Made by a program: the position numbers and the translations under genes. A stretch of 64,000 nucleotides of DNA from Branchiostoma floridae. Taxonomy: Eukaryota > Chordata > Leptocardii > Amphioxiformes > Branchiostomatidae. The notes under the pieces were generated by a model. It was not told the DNA's origin. It was given only the letters and a program-made list of their open reading frames with translations, and did not search any database. Location of the stretch: NCBI RefSeq assembly GCF_000003815.2, contig NC_049990.1, positions 14,115,059 through 14,179,058 of the forward strand. Reading direction: 5' to 3'. Every line of letters begins with the position of its first letter. Position 1 is the stretch's first letter. Shown in pieces: positions 21,100 through 33,206 of this stretch.

Positions 21100-22452
21100 A
21101 TGGCGTGGTGGCCATGCCTGGTTCAACTGTTGCTCTTTCTGACGGTTTCACACTTGCTGGTGTTCGGCGAAGACACAGAATTTACACCCGACAAAGTAAG
21201 ATGGGTTAGGTTCGTTGTCACCGTGAATGATACGTGGAACCCCGATGGGTAAGTAGGTCAGCGTGTCGTTCTAATATGGGGGGTGGGGGGGGGGGGGGGG
21301 TATAAGTCCAATTTGACTGATATATGGAAAATACACAGGCGGCTAGAGTTGCCAGTTGAAAATAGATATGAACCGGTACATTTTTTTCCTAACTTCGGAT
21401 ATGCCCCGGGCTACCCGTATTCTTTTTTTTAACGTTCACCAAGATTTTCCTTCAATTGTCAGGTGTATCGCTACAATAGCAACAGGCAGACTAAAACCTA
21501 ACAAGGGATACAACGAAACGGAGCCACTAACTGTCGGATCGTGTGATCACGGGCCGCTGGTTTACACTGTTGCACCTGGCCTGGCACCCAATAAGATGGT
21601 AAGAGTGTTTCTTAGTACGTTCATGTATTAATGTAGAAGTAATGAAGAAACATAACTCTGCATAACACTCAGCATTCGGGAAAGAGTATGGAAGTTGAAC
21701 ACACATCACTACCAGTGGACTAGCCCCCTGCTGTAGTGATTGCGTTGTGTGGCCCAAGGGCTACTGAAACGGAGATGGGCGCCGCCCTATGCGCCATCAG
21801 GCGCGGGAAGGAACTTTGACTTTGACTTTTTGAATGAAGAAACAACCAGAAACATGACATTTTAGGTATTTACGAAGGGACTGCTTGTTTACATTGGTTG
21901 CAAAGAAAAGGCATTTCATAAAGTGGAAAACAGATAGCAACGGTCTAGCCTAAGATTAGTAAGAAGCAACAGCTCTCTTTAATCTTACTTATGAAGTGAC
22001 CAACCCCTAACTCTGTCTTGCCACTTTCTTCATAATGTGGAACACCACAAGGTACCTGGTACTGTCATCTGAAACCATGGCGACATCTTGTCTAGTTCCT
22101 TAACTTTATTTGTATAGAGAAGAAGGAAAGATAAAATAGAAAACCGAATATCACGTTCCTCCTCCATGAAAGTGAACATAAGTCTTAACTTACTATGTCT
22201 AACACATCTACTGTCACCTCTTACTTCTAGTCAGTGAATTTGACGTTTTATTCCTCGGTGATTGAGGACGCCGAACCACCGACCTGTCAGATCCCGTGGA
22301 ACGGGACGTACGTGTCCCCCCGCCCGAACACCGACCCCATGCACGACTCCCCCCTCCCAGGCTGCTTCACCATGGACTCACGGGAAGGCTGGTACCTGAC
22401 TGCGTACTGGTTCTACCTCCTGGACTGGGGTGGGGCTGGAGACGGGCATTAG
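21100..22452 (+). CDS. Small secreted glycoprotein gene (3 exons)
   Basis: Exons 21100-21248, 21463-21598 and 22231-22452 splice with canonical GT/AG sites (GG|GTAAGT, GTCAG|G, ATG|GTAAGA, TTCTAG|T) into a 168-aa frame ending in TAG. Residues 1-23 (MAWWPCLVQLLLFLTVSHLL...) are a signal peptide, with cleavage likely near FG|ED. Four N-glycosylation sequons (NDT, NET, NLT, NGT) and four cysteines outside the signal (one each in GCIATIATG, GSCDHG, PTCQIP, PGCFTM) suggest two disulfides. No transmembrane segment follows, so it is probably secreted. It is not recognised as a known family. The neighbours are all TE sequence, and this is the window's best candidate for a host gene. The last exon may extend differently, since TGGGGTGGGG near the stop offers no clear donor. 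Confidence 0.6.
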
Positions 22453-24005
22453 TACAGGGTAATCTAGGAAGCACTTTATCTGGCTTAGGATTAATTGTTG
22501 GTTTAAATTAGAGAACAGGAAAATACTGTAGGTAGTACTGTTTTGTTTTAATACTATTGAGTGTTGCTTCCGACCACTATGGTTATGAAGAAAAGAAATG
22601 GACGGATAAACGAATGCACGAACGACCCGTCAAGTATGAAATTTATGAAAATATAGAATCACGTGCCTGAAGTGTATGCAAAGAGAAAATCAACATTTGG
22701 CCAAACGAAACGTATACAGAGTATAACACGCTGTTATGATTTCGAACAATAGCTTATTAGTAGGGATTCAACTATCAGAGCTGAGTATATGTACAGAACC
22801 GAATTAAGTTAAGGCAGGATTTGTTTGTTGACTGTACTGGGCTGTCCGAAATGAAAGTCATTGTAATTGTCACAGCTTTGCAGTGTTTGTCCTGTACCTC
22901 TATCAACCACTTATTAGACCAATTATTTAATAAGTGGTGACAATAAGTGTCCATTGCGGTCACAGAGGACAACTTTGACGAGGTTTGCTGAAAATGTCTG
23001 TCAAAGAAATCTGCTGGTATCGTCTGTTTATGTCGTATGGCGGGAAAAAGTCTGTCAATCATTCCGAAGCAATATGCTGATTGGTTCACCAAACAAAATG
23101 TCATCCATAGAAATTTACGGCCAAAAGTCTGGTGGCATTCTTTTTCATTTAGGAAAAAAAATAACATGTAGTATATGCACTGATAGGAGACAAAAGACAT
23201 TCAATAAATCACAGTCATGTATTTCGTGCTTTTTGCTTTAAAATTGCTTGAAACAAGAAACCCTATGATTACCCGGCCTTCTCTTTCACTCGCGGGAACG
23301 TTTGTAACCCGATACCGTTTTTCCTCATGCTCCAATATTTAAAAGCAGCAGCTTGGCCAAAACAGTCAGAAATCGAACTTTGTTGAATTATGATGTTTAG
23401 TTGACCTACGAAGAATAGGTGCACAGATATAATCGCTTTGATTTTGTTGCTTATTTACGAAATTTAGCCCCGCAACGATGCCGTTACAAATTCTTATTGT
23501 AGAATTTTGTTCCCTGGTAGCATGTGTACTAATGCTTTTGTTACCTGCAGATTTCTGGTTACCAATTGTGCCATGTGTAATTAAGCATAAGGAAGGCATG
23601 AAAAACAGTGGTATGGTCATATTAATTTATGCATTATATCTAATTCCATATCTGGTATTAGTTGCAACATATGTAGCATAAAACGTGTAGGCAGTCCAGG
23701 GATGATTCTGCATTTTTATTTGATTTTCTAGCTTCGGAAAAGCGGCGTCGCAATTTATTTACGTCAAGTACTGGTCCTGGGGTAGATTAAACGTACATCT
23801 GGCAAGTGTACAGCTCAGGTGTTCATAAGTCTTATCTAATGTAGTACCTACTGTTCTGCAGTTTTGATTGGACTAAGATTCATCACAAACTTACAAAAGA
23901 AGAAATAATGATATACGTCTGATATTGAGATATCAGTTTGCAGGTGCAGATTCGCCGAAAACCTCTGCATGATCTATCGGTCTCAGTGCTAAATTTGACT
24001 GTTCG
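22453..24005. other. No supported gene; one small hydrophobic ORF
   Basis: A possible polyadenylation signal AATAAA lies at about 23205. The plus-strand frame 23478-23681 (67 aa, MPLQILIVEFCSLVACVLML... with a second hydrophobic stretch GMVILIYALYLIPYLVLVAT) would give two membrane segments. Without a family match or splice context it may be chance. Confidence 0.3.
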
Positions 24006-24009
24006 TTAA

Positions 24010-25663
24010 CCCTCTCAGCACGTCATAAAATTTTTTCCTGTATACCATATACGACATATAATTTCAGTCTATGCAGGTGTCAATTAGTACTTTTTGTTAA
24101 TTATTATTACAGCTGCTATGTAAGGAGTAGACTAGGAAAACTATATATTTCTGGAAAGCTCACAGACTGGCCTTTCCAATAAAAGCAAAATAAACATCAT
24201 ACCATCAATCTGATAGTAGTAATAGTAATAACAGTAAACAAAAACACAATATGCAAAACAAAACAAAAACATGTCTCACAAAATAAAAAGTCCATTCAGG
24301 GGCAAAAACATACTTATCCTGAAACTACACAGAAATACATTATAATACAAGAGCAATGCTGGTATTATGTGATGGGCATCAAACATCTTCACACTGCTCA
24401 TCATCTTCATCGATGTTGTCACTGCTGGATGCTGGGGAGAAAACCAAAATATAGTTTATAATAATCACATGTTTTGTTGTTGAACAATTGTATTGTTTGT
24501 ATTATCATGTGAAATTGTTGTTTTGTTGAGGAAAAATTGTAGTAATATTATTTTAAAAATAGTACAACTTCCAACCACTTTCATTTATATGTTCACATAA
24601 GTATAACTACAAGCTCTGACAATATCTAAAAAAAAAATTTGAAAAAAAAAAAGGTTTGTTATCGCAAGCCTGTAAAACCTTCAGGTTTCGCTATCGCAAA
24701 CCTGTAAAATGCAGCTAGATATTAGCAGTACGAAACCGCAAACCTGGCATGAAGAGACATCAGCACATATTCCACAAAAAAACCCCGTTGTTTACCTTGT
24801 TGTTCGTCGCTTTCCAGCAATGGTCTTTCTATAGCAGATACATGGGCTTGTAAAATATACCTACCGTATATTTACCTACCGTTTTTTACAAATTTTGCCA
24901 GTTGGTCCAAGTAAATAAAATTTGAGACATGTACTCAGGTGTATGGTTAAAGAAAACTGATCTTAAAAACGAAGACAGATTCGAAAAGACGACTCGGGAG
25001 AAGGGTATAGATTTGCAAGTGTCTATGGAGTGTCCATGCTCCATATCGTAGTAATTTGATGGTCGGAACGGGTAATGGAATTAAACATGTCGTCCTACAA
25101 TTGTCTGTCTATGAGGGCATAAGCGAAATGTCTATTTATATGGGGCTCAGGATTATGCAAATGCTATGTGGCGTTAGTAGAAGCAAAAAAAAAATTTAAA
25201 CAATAAAAGACAAAAGGACGACTTGAGAGAATCACTTAACTTTGCAAAGTTTGATAGAGTGTCAATGTTCTGTTTTGCTGTGTGTAGCAGGTCTAGGATT
25301 GTTCTGATGTACTGTCCAAAACCATGACTAATAGGCTTGTTTTCGTTTTAGGGCCAGGGTTCAATTCCCCCCCGCTGCCCATGTTGCTGACAAGCCCATT
25401 ATAACATGCATATGCCAAGGAGTTTTGTAATAATGGTTCCCGACCAACATGAATTGTGCAAACAGCCAGACGAGTGTTGTTTCATGATTTTATTTCTAAT
25501 TTCACTGCGACGGTACCTAATGGCCCATTTCAACCCTCTGTGTTTGTGGAATCTTCAGAACTTGGGATTATTTACCTTTTAAAGAGATAGTGCTTCGAGC
25601 CGCATGGCGGATTGGGGAAGATAATTGTATTTGCGCCAGTAGCCCTCGGATGTGTTGAAGGAG
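24010..25663. mobile_element. piggyBac-like candidate element, non-autonomous
   Basis: TTAA at 24006-24009 and 25664-25667 flank opposed ends. The left end starts CCCTCTCAGCACGTC and the right end in reverse complement starts CTCCTTCAACACATC. Fourteen of the first 19 positions including TTAA agree, and all five differences are transitions, as expected from ageing. TTAA plus a CCY-type terminus is the piggyBac signature. The interior holds no transposase. One minus-strand terminal-exon-like piece (SSSDNIDEDDEQCEDV then stop, after a TTTTCTCCCCAG acceptor, 24376-24430) may be a leftover C-terminus. Confidence 0.4.
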
Positions 25664-26399
25664 TTAAGTGTGTGTACTCTTTCCAACTATAAACTTCCGA
25701 TATCCAGTCGGATGTAATAAAATCTCGAATCACTTCATTATGTTTTCATACATTTCTTAGGTAACCTTCCCGCTGAAAAATTCTCTGGTATTGGCAATAA
25801 GTCTTTTTTTTTTTTAACAGTTGACAAAGTTGATCGCAAGGCCAAAATCAATCAACATATTGTCCCTTCAAGCCCGGTCACATACATCCTATGATTTGCT
25901 TATGACTTTTTTTGTTTTACGGTTTATCAACATCGCACGCAATGATTAAAATCAAATTATAGCATTTAATCTTGTACTTATTACTTTGTTATTTTGCATA
26001 ACTACATAAAAATTATGCAACACTTTCATCGATAACGACCCCTCCACTCCGAGATAATACACCTTCTTATTCCCGATCTTCTTAGGCAAACAGCACCTCA
26101 GAATTTCCAGACAACCGAAAGAAAACGAAGAAGGTATTCAACACTGAATTGTACTTATTTTTTATTCCTACAAAACAAGATGGTGCTTATTCTTTATTCC
26201 TACAAAACAACCAAGCTCTACTCTATTGCAAACCATCAATTTGAAACATGTCACGGCGAGCCCAACTCCCGTTGGCAAGTAAAAACACACCATGACCTGA
26301 ACATTGGCGAAGTAAATGAGAGTTCAACTCAAAGCGCCTACTGTCATAGACCCCCAGTCAAACATGATAAGAGGCAGAATACTGGAAATGGCAACACAG

Positions 26400-26697
26400 G
26401 CTGGTAGGAATTGGTAACAAAAATAAGGGTAGTAAAATCAGCAAGAGTCCGACTGAGTTGACGACACATGGGAATATTTTTATTCCTCACATGCACGAGC
26501 ACTACGTCTGGTTCAACAAAAGGGTGACACAAGATATCAGTAGTCAAATCAGAAACAGAAGCTCCGGGTGTGAAAAAAAAAACGGAATAAAATGCCAGAA
26601 GAGAATGTTGCATAGTTGGATACATACTTACATATGGAATCGCTGAATGCATGGATGATCTGAAAGAAGAATCGGTTTTATCTATATCTTGAGGCAA
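26400..26697 (-). pseudogene. Decayed L2/CR1 LINE ORF1 (SGNH-esterase) fragment
   Basis: The minus-strand frame reads CHPFVEPDVVLVHVRNKNIP and SRTLADFTTLIFVTNS. These align to the better-preserved SGNH domain at 40865-41227 (EPDLVVLHVGTNNIP...DFDTLI). GTNN, a block carrying family-conserved residues, is RNKN here. Only about 60 residues are recognisable. Confidence 0.6.
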
Positions 26698-26700
26698 TTA

Positions 26701-29030
26701 ATATTAGTGATGACAATTTCGAACAGTAATAGTATGCACAAGTAGGCTTTTTCACAATAAATCCAAAGCAAGTTCCTTAGTATCTGATATTGGGCAAGAA
26801 ATATAAGCGTACATGAAATCATAAACAAAACCTATCCAGTAAAGGTTTTTCATTGCGGGGATTTAATCCATTCTAAGCTAAAATTAGATAACCTAATCTG
26901 GAAACGGTTTAAAACCGAGGGAAAGCACTGAATGTCGGTTTATCTTGTGGAGCTAAGGGCAATACCATGCGTTTCCCACAATGTCAAAGATATTAAATGG
27001 TACCAGGAGAGGGCCTTGATCTTCGTTTTCTCAAGAGTGCAGATGAAAGCGAACCCATTTGGGCTGTTGCATTGTGCGGATTAGTTAGGAGGGAATAATA
27101 GTAAGGCTTGGATCTTGTTGAAGTAGGTATTAAAAAGTCAAAAGCCCAGCTAATAATAGGTGTGTAACCTTGATCCCAGACTAGTTGTAGATTCCAATTA
27201 GAAGATTCACGTCAAAATCTTGCAGCATCTTAATCTGAACGGCTGTGTTGCTTAGTGATAGCAAATGTTTATTGTCAGACCAGTCTTCGTCATAGAACTT
27301 CTTTCCATGAATTGTATAATACCCTTAGTGCTCTACGAAGTGACATTTTCGTCAACAAATCTTTATACATTATCACGAAAATCACTACTTCGGACGCCGT
27401 CAGCTGCCACTTGCAGTTTACCTTTGCACAAACGACACGTCTCCTTGGTTGAGATTCGTGTTCTTCCCAATAATCTTCTTTCGTTTGTAGTTTTCTCTTG
27501 TAGTTCAGCAAACAGTGACGCATCGTTTACATTGAATTTCGACCTCAGGCATTGTTTGCAGTTGCGAAAGGAGTGCATGCTTTCCTTATTTTCGGGGAAC
27601 GCTTTCTAGGCGTCCAAAGAAAAGTGTGTGGTACAACACTGTTTCAGAAAAGTTTAAACGCCTCAAACTATTGTAAACGGAAACAGCTGTCTATTGAAAC
27701 GAAGATAGATTCTGAAACGCAAACTAACTTTATGGTAAGTCAACACAATTGTCTAACAACCCAATTCACTGGTCACCATAACGTAGCGTTACAAACAAGT
27801 TGAGAGGAATTCCCTGTGGTCAATCTAATTAGCAGCGTCTATTTCAATCTCAGTCGGCTTCTTATACAGCAGGCTAGAAATGGTGGCACATCATCATCCT
27901 GTGCCATCCCCAGCCGGGAAGGGTACAGCCGAAGCCGTGGAGAGGTGGTTCCACCCACTGTCAACTGCTGCCTGCTGATCATGTTCAGACTCAACAATGT
28001 TTTCACCAGTGTTTGGTACAACCGGTACTCTATGGGTGGCACTTCGACTCTGGTAATATTTCTACAGATGCAAAACTACCTTACGGATACCTTCACTTAT
28101 TCCTGGTAATTCCTACGTAACTGATCATAGAAAAAATACATTTTAATGAATCTTTTTGAGTTTAAACAATGTTTATGCTTAGTCTCCAGTTGATGATACT
28201 TGCGCTAAAATTCCTGATTTAAAATTTTAATAGCTAATTGATTATCTGAATATATTACCTCTATCGAGGAAGTTGAACTTAACATACCTGATATTGATGT
28301 TTTAAAGCTAACGGCGATGTCGCTAACACTTTAAACACTTTAAAACTCATTGGCTCATTTATATTTGACAAAGTCGCATATGTATTTATTATATCTCTTT
28401 ACAATGGTGTTTCCCAAACCTGAAAATGTGCTAATGTGTTATTCTTAAAAATGGGGAATTCACAGTAGATTTCCAATTATCGCATCGTTTCTTTAATAGT
28501 ACCGTCCCGTTCAAAAACTTTCGAAATTGAAAAATTGTGTGTAAGCACATAACATTTAATGTCTTGAAAGTTTTGTTTTTTTTCAGTTTGTCTGATTTCA
28601 TTATGGGTGACTCCATGTAAGTCTACTCGTTTGTATAACCCTTAGAATGATGCAAACAAAGAAGTAGACAGATCGAGAAACTGTAGATCTCAATTTTTCT
28701 GGCGCTTTTTGTTTTTAGTCGTTTCCAATGACTCTTTGGCTGTCAGGTTGTGGACGGAGTCCGCAAGGCTGCCATGTGCCATCTGAAAAGCTAGCTTAGA
28801 CCATCAGGCCAGCGATTGGGTCTCCAGGTCGGTGGTAAACATCCACCTTTAACTCCGGAGGTTCTTACTCGTCCACAACAATCGTAGTAATTTCCTTATG
28901 ATGAATATTTCGCAGTTTGTAGAGCTTGTAATGGAAAAAGATACTTTCAGTCTACTCAGTTTACATTTCTATGGGGAGCGAGAGCTATAACTAGTATCAA
29001 GTTAATTATGGTTATGAGGTTATATCACTT
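26701..29030. other. No supported gene
   Basis: Minus-strand frames at 27290-27578 include KETCRLCKGKLQVAADG, a possible Cys-rich TE-protein piece split over two frames, unrecognised. At 28747-28879 a GTTGTGGACG...CGTCCACAAC inverted pair encloses ~110 bp, possibly a small MITE without a clear target duplication. Otherwise nothing. Confidence 0.3.
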
Positions 29031-29403
29031 CCGGGTTCACCACCGGCAAATCTACACTCTCATAATCATCATTATTTACTCTCATAAACACAAAGATAAC
29101 TCCTTCGTACGGAGGCAATAACTTCGGGAAAAAACTCCCATCAGAAACTCTATTTTACAATTTAAACGAATACTTAAGCTACACGAAAAGCAGAAAATTA
29201 CCTTGGAGTAAACTGAACAAGGATTGCTAAATATAGTTTAAACTACCGCTCACTCCATTTTCCGCTTAACGAGAATGGGTGACTTGCCCCCTGTAAATCT
29301 TGATTCGGAGACCGTGCTGTCGTATTCCATTCCGGTAGCTTCCAAATTGCTAGGAATTTTGTCTTTCTTTATACATTTCAATGGGCAATCTCCACCATCC
29401 TTC

Positions 29404-29601
29404 TCAATTGCGCCACATAGTAAGGACACAGCAACTTTTCATTCTGACCTCCAGAGATTTCACCTCCTTACGAAAGCAAAATCCGAGGTCAAGAAATCTT
29501 GACATCGGAGAACCACTTCCGGCGGAGTAGCCGTATTTCCCCATATGTTGTTTCCCGCTTTCAATCCACTGTGCGGGACCGTCTCCTGTAAAGAAACGCA
29601 T
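29404..29601 (-). pseudogene. GDGPAQ-motif TE protein fragment, copy 1
   Basis: MRFFTGDGPAQWIESGKQHM is followed by SRFLDLGFCFRKEVKSLEVR and a stop. The related frame at 34743-34967 is longer. The motif belongs to an unnamed, widespread invertebrate TE-associated protein family (recalled, not searched). The usual cysteine pair after the motif is not conserved here. Confidence 0.45.
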
Positions 29602-29640
29602 AACGTTGAGACACTGTAGATCACTTCTTTGGCACCTTGA

Positions 29641-30253
29641 CTACGGCAGTTGTTCGGCACTATAATGCTTGCCTTGCTCCTGGTGTCTCAACTCAATTTG
29701 CCCTGTCAAAATTTCTTCGAGCTTCATTTGTGTACAATTGTGTATATTTATGACTGAATCATAAATATTTAATATTTGGTTTGCATGTTGTGTCAGTGGA
29801 ATTGGCATAACTCCATCTAGAATATGGGACTTCCTTATTTGATTAATCGCCCTTTCAGCATGGAATCTGACACATGCAATATCCATTGTCTCCTGAACAT
29901 GTGATAGACAAAGAGCGGTATGATCACCATTGGATGATGGTGTATTCAGTTATACTCCAGGTAACAAAATATGTGAGTTCAAACCCACAGTCTACCATAA
30001 CACTATCTCCTGGGTCTAGTAAACTAGAAGCTCTGGTTATAGCCTGATCGGAAACTCTGTCAGACCATGATTTTGACACAAAAGTTACCATGTAATCTTG
30101 ACTGGTTCCTACAAATGCCTTCCATGTATTGTGATGTTTGTAGTTGGACCATGTCTGGGACTGTACAAGCATGGCAGATGAAGCATCGATGAATATTTCA
30201 GTACAGTCAATAATGATTCCAGCTGTAGGGTACTTGGAGAATTGAAGAGGCAT
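29641..30253 (-). pseudogene. DDE transposase (DDE_Tnp_4-like), copy 1
   Basis: The first frame (30253-29924) reads FSKYPTAGIIIDCTEIFIDA (first Asp), LVQSQTWSNYKHHNTWKAFV, FVSKSWSDRVSDQAIT and PGDSVMVDCGFELTY (second Asp). After a frameshift the second frame (29886-29641) reads ACVRFHAERAINQIRKSHIL (catalytic Glu). All three acidic residues are therefore still visible, in the DDE superfamily type used by ISL2EU elements, whose THAP-like N-terminus is seen separately at 4.4-4.6 kb. The frameshift makes it inactive. Confidence 0.8.
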
Positions 30254-30545
30254 GTTTGCTCTAAAAACTGATTGGGATGGAATGGAAATATACGTGTCTA
30301 CAATGCGAGAGACGGTGTTTTCTGAAATCTGATTGCAGGATCTTTGTGGAACAATCCTACTCCTTGATATAACTATTACAAAACAATAAAGACCTCGTCT
30401 AAATTACACTTTCATTTTGGCCCAGATCTAGATCTACCCGGCCTCTGATATGCCTTGTAATCGCATACCACGTTTCCACTCCTGAATTAGATATTAGCAG
30501 CTTTGGGAGCAAGGTACTCAAACACAGCAAATAAGCATCAAAATT

Positions 30546-31165
30546 GGAGAATCTGGTGTATCATCTTATTCCGCTTAAGCTGGAAACGGATTTCTACTCT
30601 ACTCCTTCTCAACCATCACAAGTTTGTTTTCCAACTTTAAGACATAATCGTTGCAGGACTTTATTGACGTCTTTTACTAATATAATGCCATGGTCAGATG
30701 GAACATTGGAATCAACCTTGACCTCCGTAGAAGCAGTAAAGTGTATTCTATATGTCGATGTGGCTGTGTGCGAAAATAACAGCCAAATGAAACATCGTTC
30801 TAGTTTGCATCATTCAATCAAATTGTGCACGTGCATTTACCATTGGCTCTTTCAAAGGCGTGGTAAATACGGGAACCCAGGACTCCCTTTAGTACAAGCA
30901 CCCATTCTCGATTTATTTCCATGCTGATTTAAGTTTCGTTGCAATTATGTACAACATGTGGCTTGTGCAGTTGGTGCGTGTCCAAGATCAACAGATATAG
31001 TCTATAACCTAGGCTTCATACAACGGGTTTATATTCCACGTATCTGCTTGTCTTGATACGCATGTGTTCACCTTCAGTCTTTACATGCACAAACAAACAA
31101 AATGAGGGCTTACTAAGCCTGGTCATGAATTTATATATCGTAACTAAGAATTGTGAGATGCTACA
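30546..31165. other. No supported gene
   Basis: One plus-strand frame (30544-30927) is open but reads as chance. It may be part of the transposon 5' region. Confidence 0.25.
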
Positions 31166-31169
31166 ATTT

Positions 31170-31370
31170 AGCACCGGGTTCGGCACCGGCACATCTACAC
31201 TCTCATAAACACAAAAGTAACCCCTTCGTACGAATGCAATCACTTCGGGGGAAAAAAACTACCAATATTACTATTTGGACGGACATTTAAGCTACACGAA
31301 AAGCAGAAAATTACCTTTGGCAAAACTGTACAAGGATTGCTGTAGTTTAAACTCCCGCTCACTCAATTTT
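31170..31370. repeat. Solo end of the 29-kb transposon family
   Basis: Same orientation and order as 29035-29270. Shared words include CACCGGCA...ATCTACACTCTCATAA, CCTTCGTACG and CTACACGAAAAGCAGAAAAT. A GC-rich hairpin GGCGCC-GCA-GGCGCC follows at about 31379. Confidence 0.8.
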
Positions 31371-31448
31371 TTTGCCGGGGCGCCGCAGGCGCCCGGCTTT
31401 GTCCCCGGTTTAATGGTTCGTCCTTGGATGGGTCTGCTATGGTCGCAA

Positions 31449-31563
31449 AATGTACCGTGCGTTTTTACGACAATTCTCAGCCCTTCTCAGCCCTTCAAAT
31501 AAACGCAATGTACCGTGCGTTTTTACGACAATTCTCAGCCCTTCTTAGCCCTTCAAATAAACG
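31449..31563. repeat. 58-bp tandem duplication
   Basis: Two adjacent copies beginning AATGTACCGTGCGTTTTTAC with one or two differences. Confidence 0.85.
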
Positions 31564-31725
31564 TTGTAAGAATACTGTTTATCCATGACCTCTACTCGTA
31601 CAGAAAACATTGCAGCGCTCATTAGCAAAGTCTAGGAAAGGAAAATGTTTCTTGATTTGCAGTAAAACACTGGTCATGTAACATTTGAGGAGTTGTCGTT
31701 AAATCGCACGGTTCATTTTGCGATA

Positions 31726-31970
31726 GCGTTGACGGGTCCGGGTATTTAGCGGAATAACCCGGAATAACCCGGAATAACCCGGAATAACCTTAATAAAGGA
31801 TGAAAGCTACCGAAATACAGTGTGCTTTGATAAGTTAAGATCGCAGAATGCAATATTTTGGCATAAAATAATGTATATATGGCCATGGGAACAAGAAATA
31901 TTACGGTTATTCCGGGTTATTCCGGGTCATTTCGGGTTATTCCGGTAAATACCCTCACGGGCGTTGACGG
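31726..31970. mobile_element. 225-bp MITE with repeat-built inverted ends
   Basis: GCGTTGACGG occurs at 31726-31735 and 31961-31970 as a 10-bp flanking direct repeat. The element between has ~52-bp inverted ends: GGTATTTAGCGGAATAACCC with three further GGAATAACC units at the left, and the reverse complement with a few changes at the right. A ~120-bp unrelated core has no ORF. A 9-10 bp duplication points to a MULE-type transposase. Confidence 0.65.
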
Positions 31971-31985
31971 TGCGGAGGAGGTGAG

Positions 31986-32490
31986 ATTTTTATCGTACAG
32001 AAATTGGTACAGTTTGTAAAGTTATCTTTCTGGAATTCGGATGTATTAAAATATAACATTACATTCTAAGGCGTAGTGTCATGTGAGTAAAATGAGCACG
32101 ACATTTGACGAAAGATTTTGTGGAGGGTATACAGTCAAGTTTATTGTGCAACGATTGGAACAGTTTACGTGCGGGTGGGAGGGGGGCGTGCGTCTATATA
32201 TGCAGCTGCAGGAGGTCCTGCAGGACATTTTCGATCGTAAGAGTAACGTACAATTTGAAAAGATAGTGATCATGAATTCGGACACATTGAAACATATTTC
32301 CAAGGAACGGTATATAGTTTTTTTAGTAAAACCAGTGTGTGGGGATTGACGAGAATTTAGATAGTTTAATGGTGCACTGTGCTTGAGCCGATGCGAGGCA
32401 TTATGCAGGGCATTTTTGATTGTAAAAATATCGTACAAGTTGAAAAGATGGATCGGATTCTAATACATTAAAACATACATTTCCAAAGAA
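31986..32490. repeat. Degenerate ~190-240 bp repeats
   Basis: Three diverged copies, each containing ATTTT-GAT/ATCGTA...CGTACAA.TTGAAAAG and a following GAATTCGGA-like word, start near 31986, 32225 and 32411. An open plus-strand frame at 32083-32349 is probably incidental. Confidence 0.4.
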
Positions 32491-32863
32491 TAGTAGAAAA
32501 CAACGGATTGTAGCTAACTGTTAAACAATCAGCAAAGCAGTTGGCAAGATGTCACACCTGAACTTTTGTAGATTTTTGCTTTTTGTTGGTACTAGTAAGA
32601 TGTTATGTGATCAAGACAATATTTTCTTTCTGTTTCAGTGACGCCTTAGACTGTTCTCTGCTATATATACAAGTGACACAGTAATATACAGAAACTTACA
32701 GCTAGCAAAAGTCTGTACTCAATAAGATTTTACACAGTACACATTTATACTTCTTCTGCTGAAATCTACGCATTACATTTTGCATCCAACCAAAGAGGTT
32801 TGAAAGAGAGTCCTTGATCCAACCAAATTAGACCTTGAGACCTATTAACAGATCATTGATCAC

Positions 32864-33170
32864 TGTGCATTTTGCACATACCAGACTCAATCGTGCCACT
32901 GAGCACTGCATTTTGCACACACCAGACCAATTGTGCCACTGAGCACTGTGCATTTTGCACACACCAGACCTATCGTGCCATTGAGCACTGTGCATTTTGC
33001 ACACACCAGACCTATCGTGCCATTGAGCACTGTGCATTTTGCACACACCAGACCAATCGTGCCATTGAGCACTGTGCATTTTGCACACACCAGACCAATC
33101 GTGCCATTGAGCACTGTGCATTTTGCACACACCAGACTCAATCGTGCCACTGAGCACTGTGCATTGTGCA
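32864..33170. repeat. 42-bp minisatellite (~7.5 copies) upstream of protease ORF
   Basis: Units start TGTGCATTTTGCACA, a perfect 6-bp inverted repeat with a 3-base loop, and end GTGCCATTGAGCAC, a second small hairpin. Starts at 32864, 32906, 32947, 32989, 33031, 33073, 33115 and 33157 give a strict 42-bp period in the middle copies. Since 42 is a multiple of three, several frames stay open on both strands, and those frames are not genes. Confidence 0.95.
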
Positions 33171-33206
33171 AATAAAGTCAAGCAAAGAACACATATATTG
33201 TGAACA

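Larger units (their letters stand above)
29035..30545 (-). mobile_element. ISL2EU/IS5-like DNA transposon, copy 1
   Basis: Minus-strand DNA-transposon remnant. It carries a DDE transposase (30253-29650) and, downstream on the same strand, a GDGPAQWIESG-type protein piece. Its left flank (29035-29270) recurs at 31170-31370, and most of the element recurs at 34590-35790, so it is a multi-copy family. Exact terminal repeats were not resolved. Confidence 0.6.
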
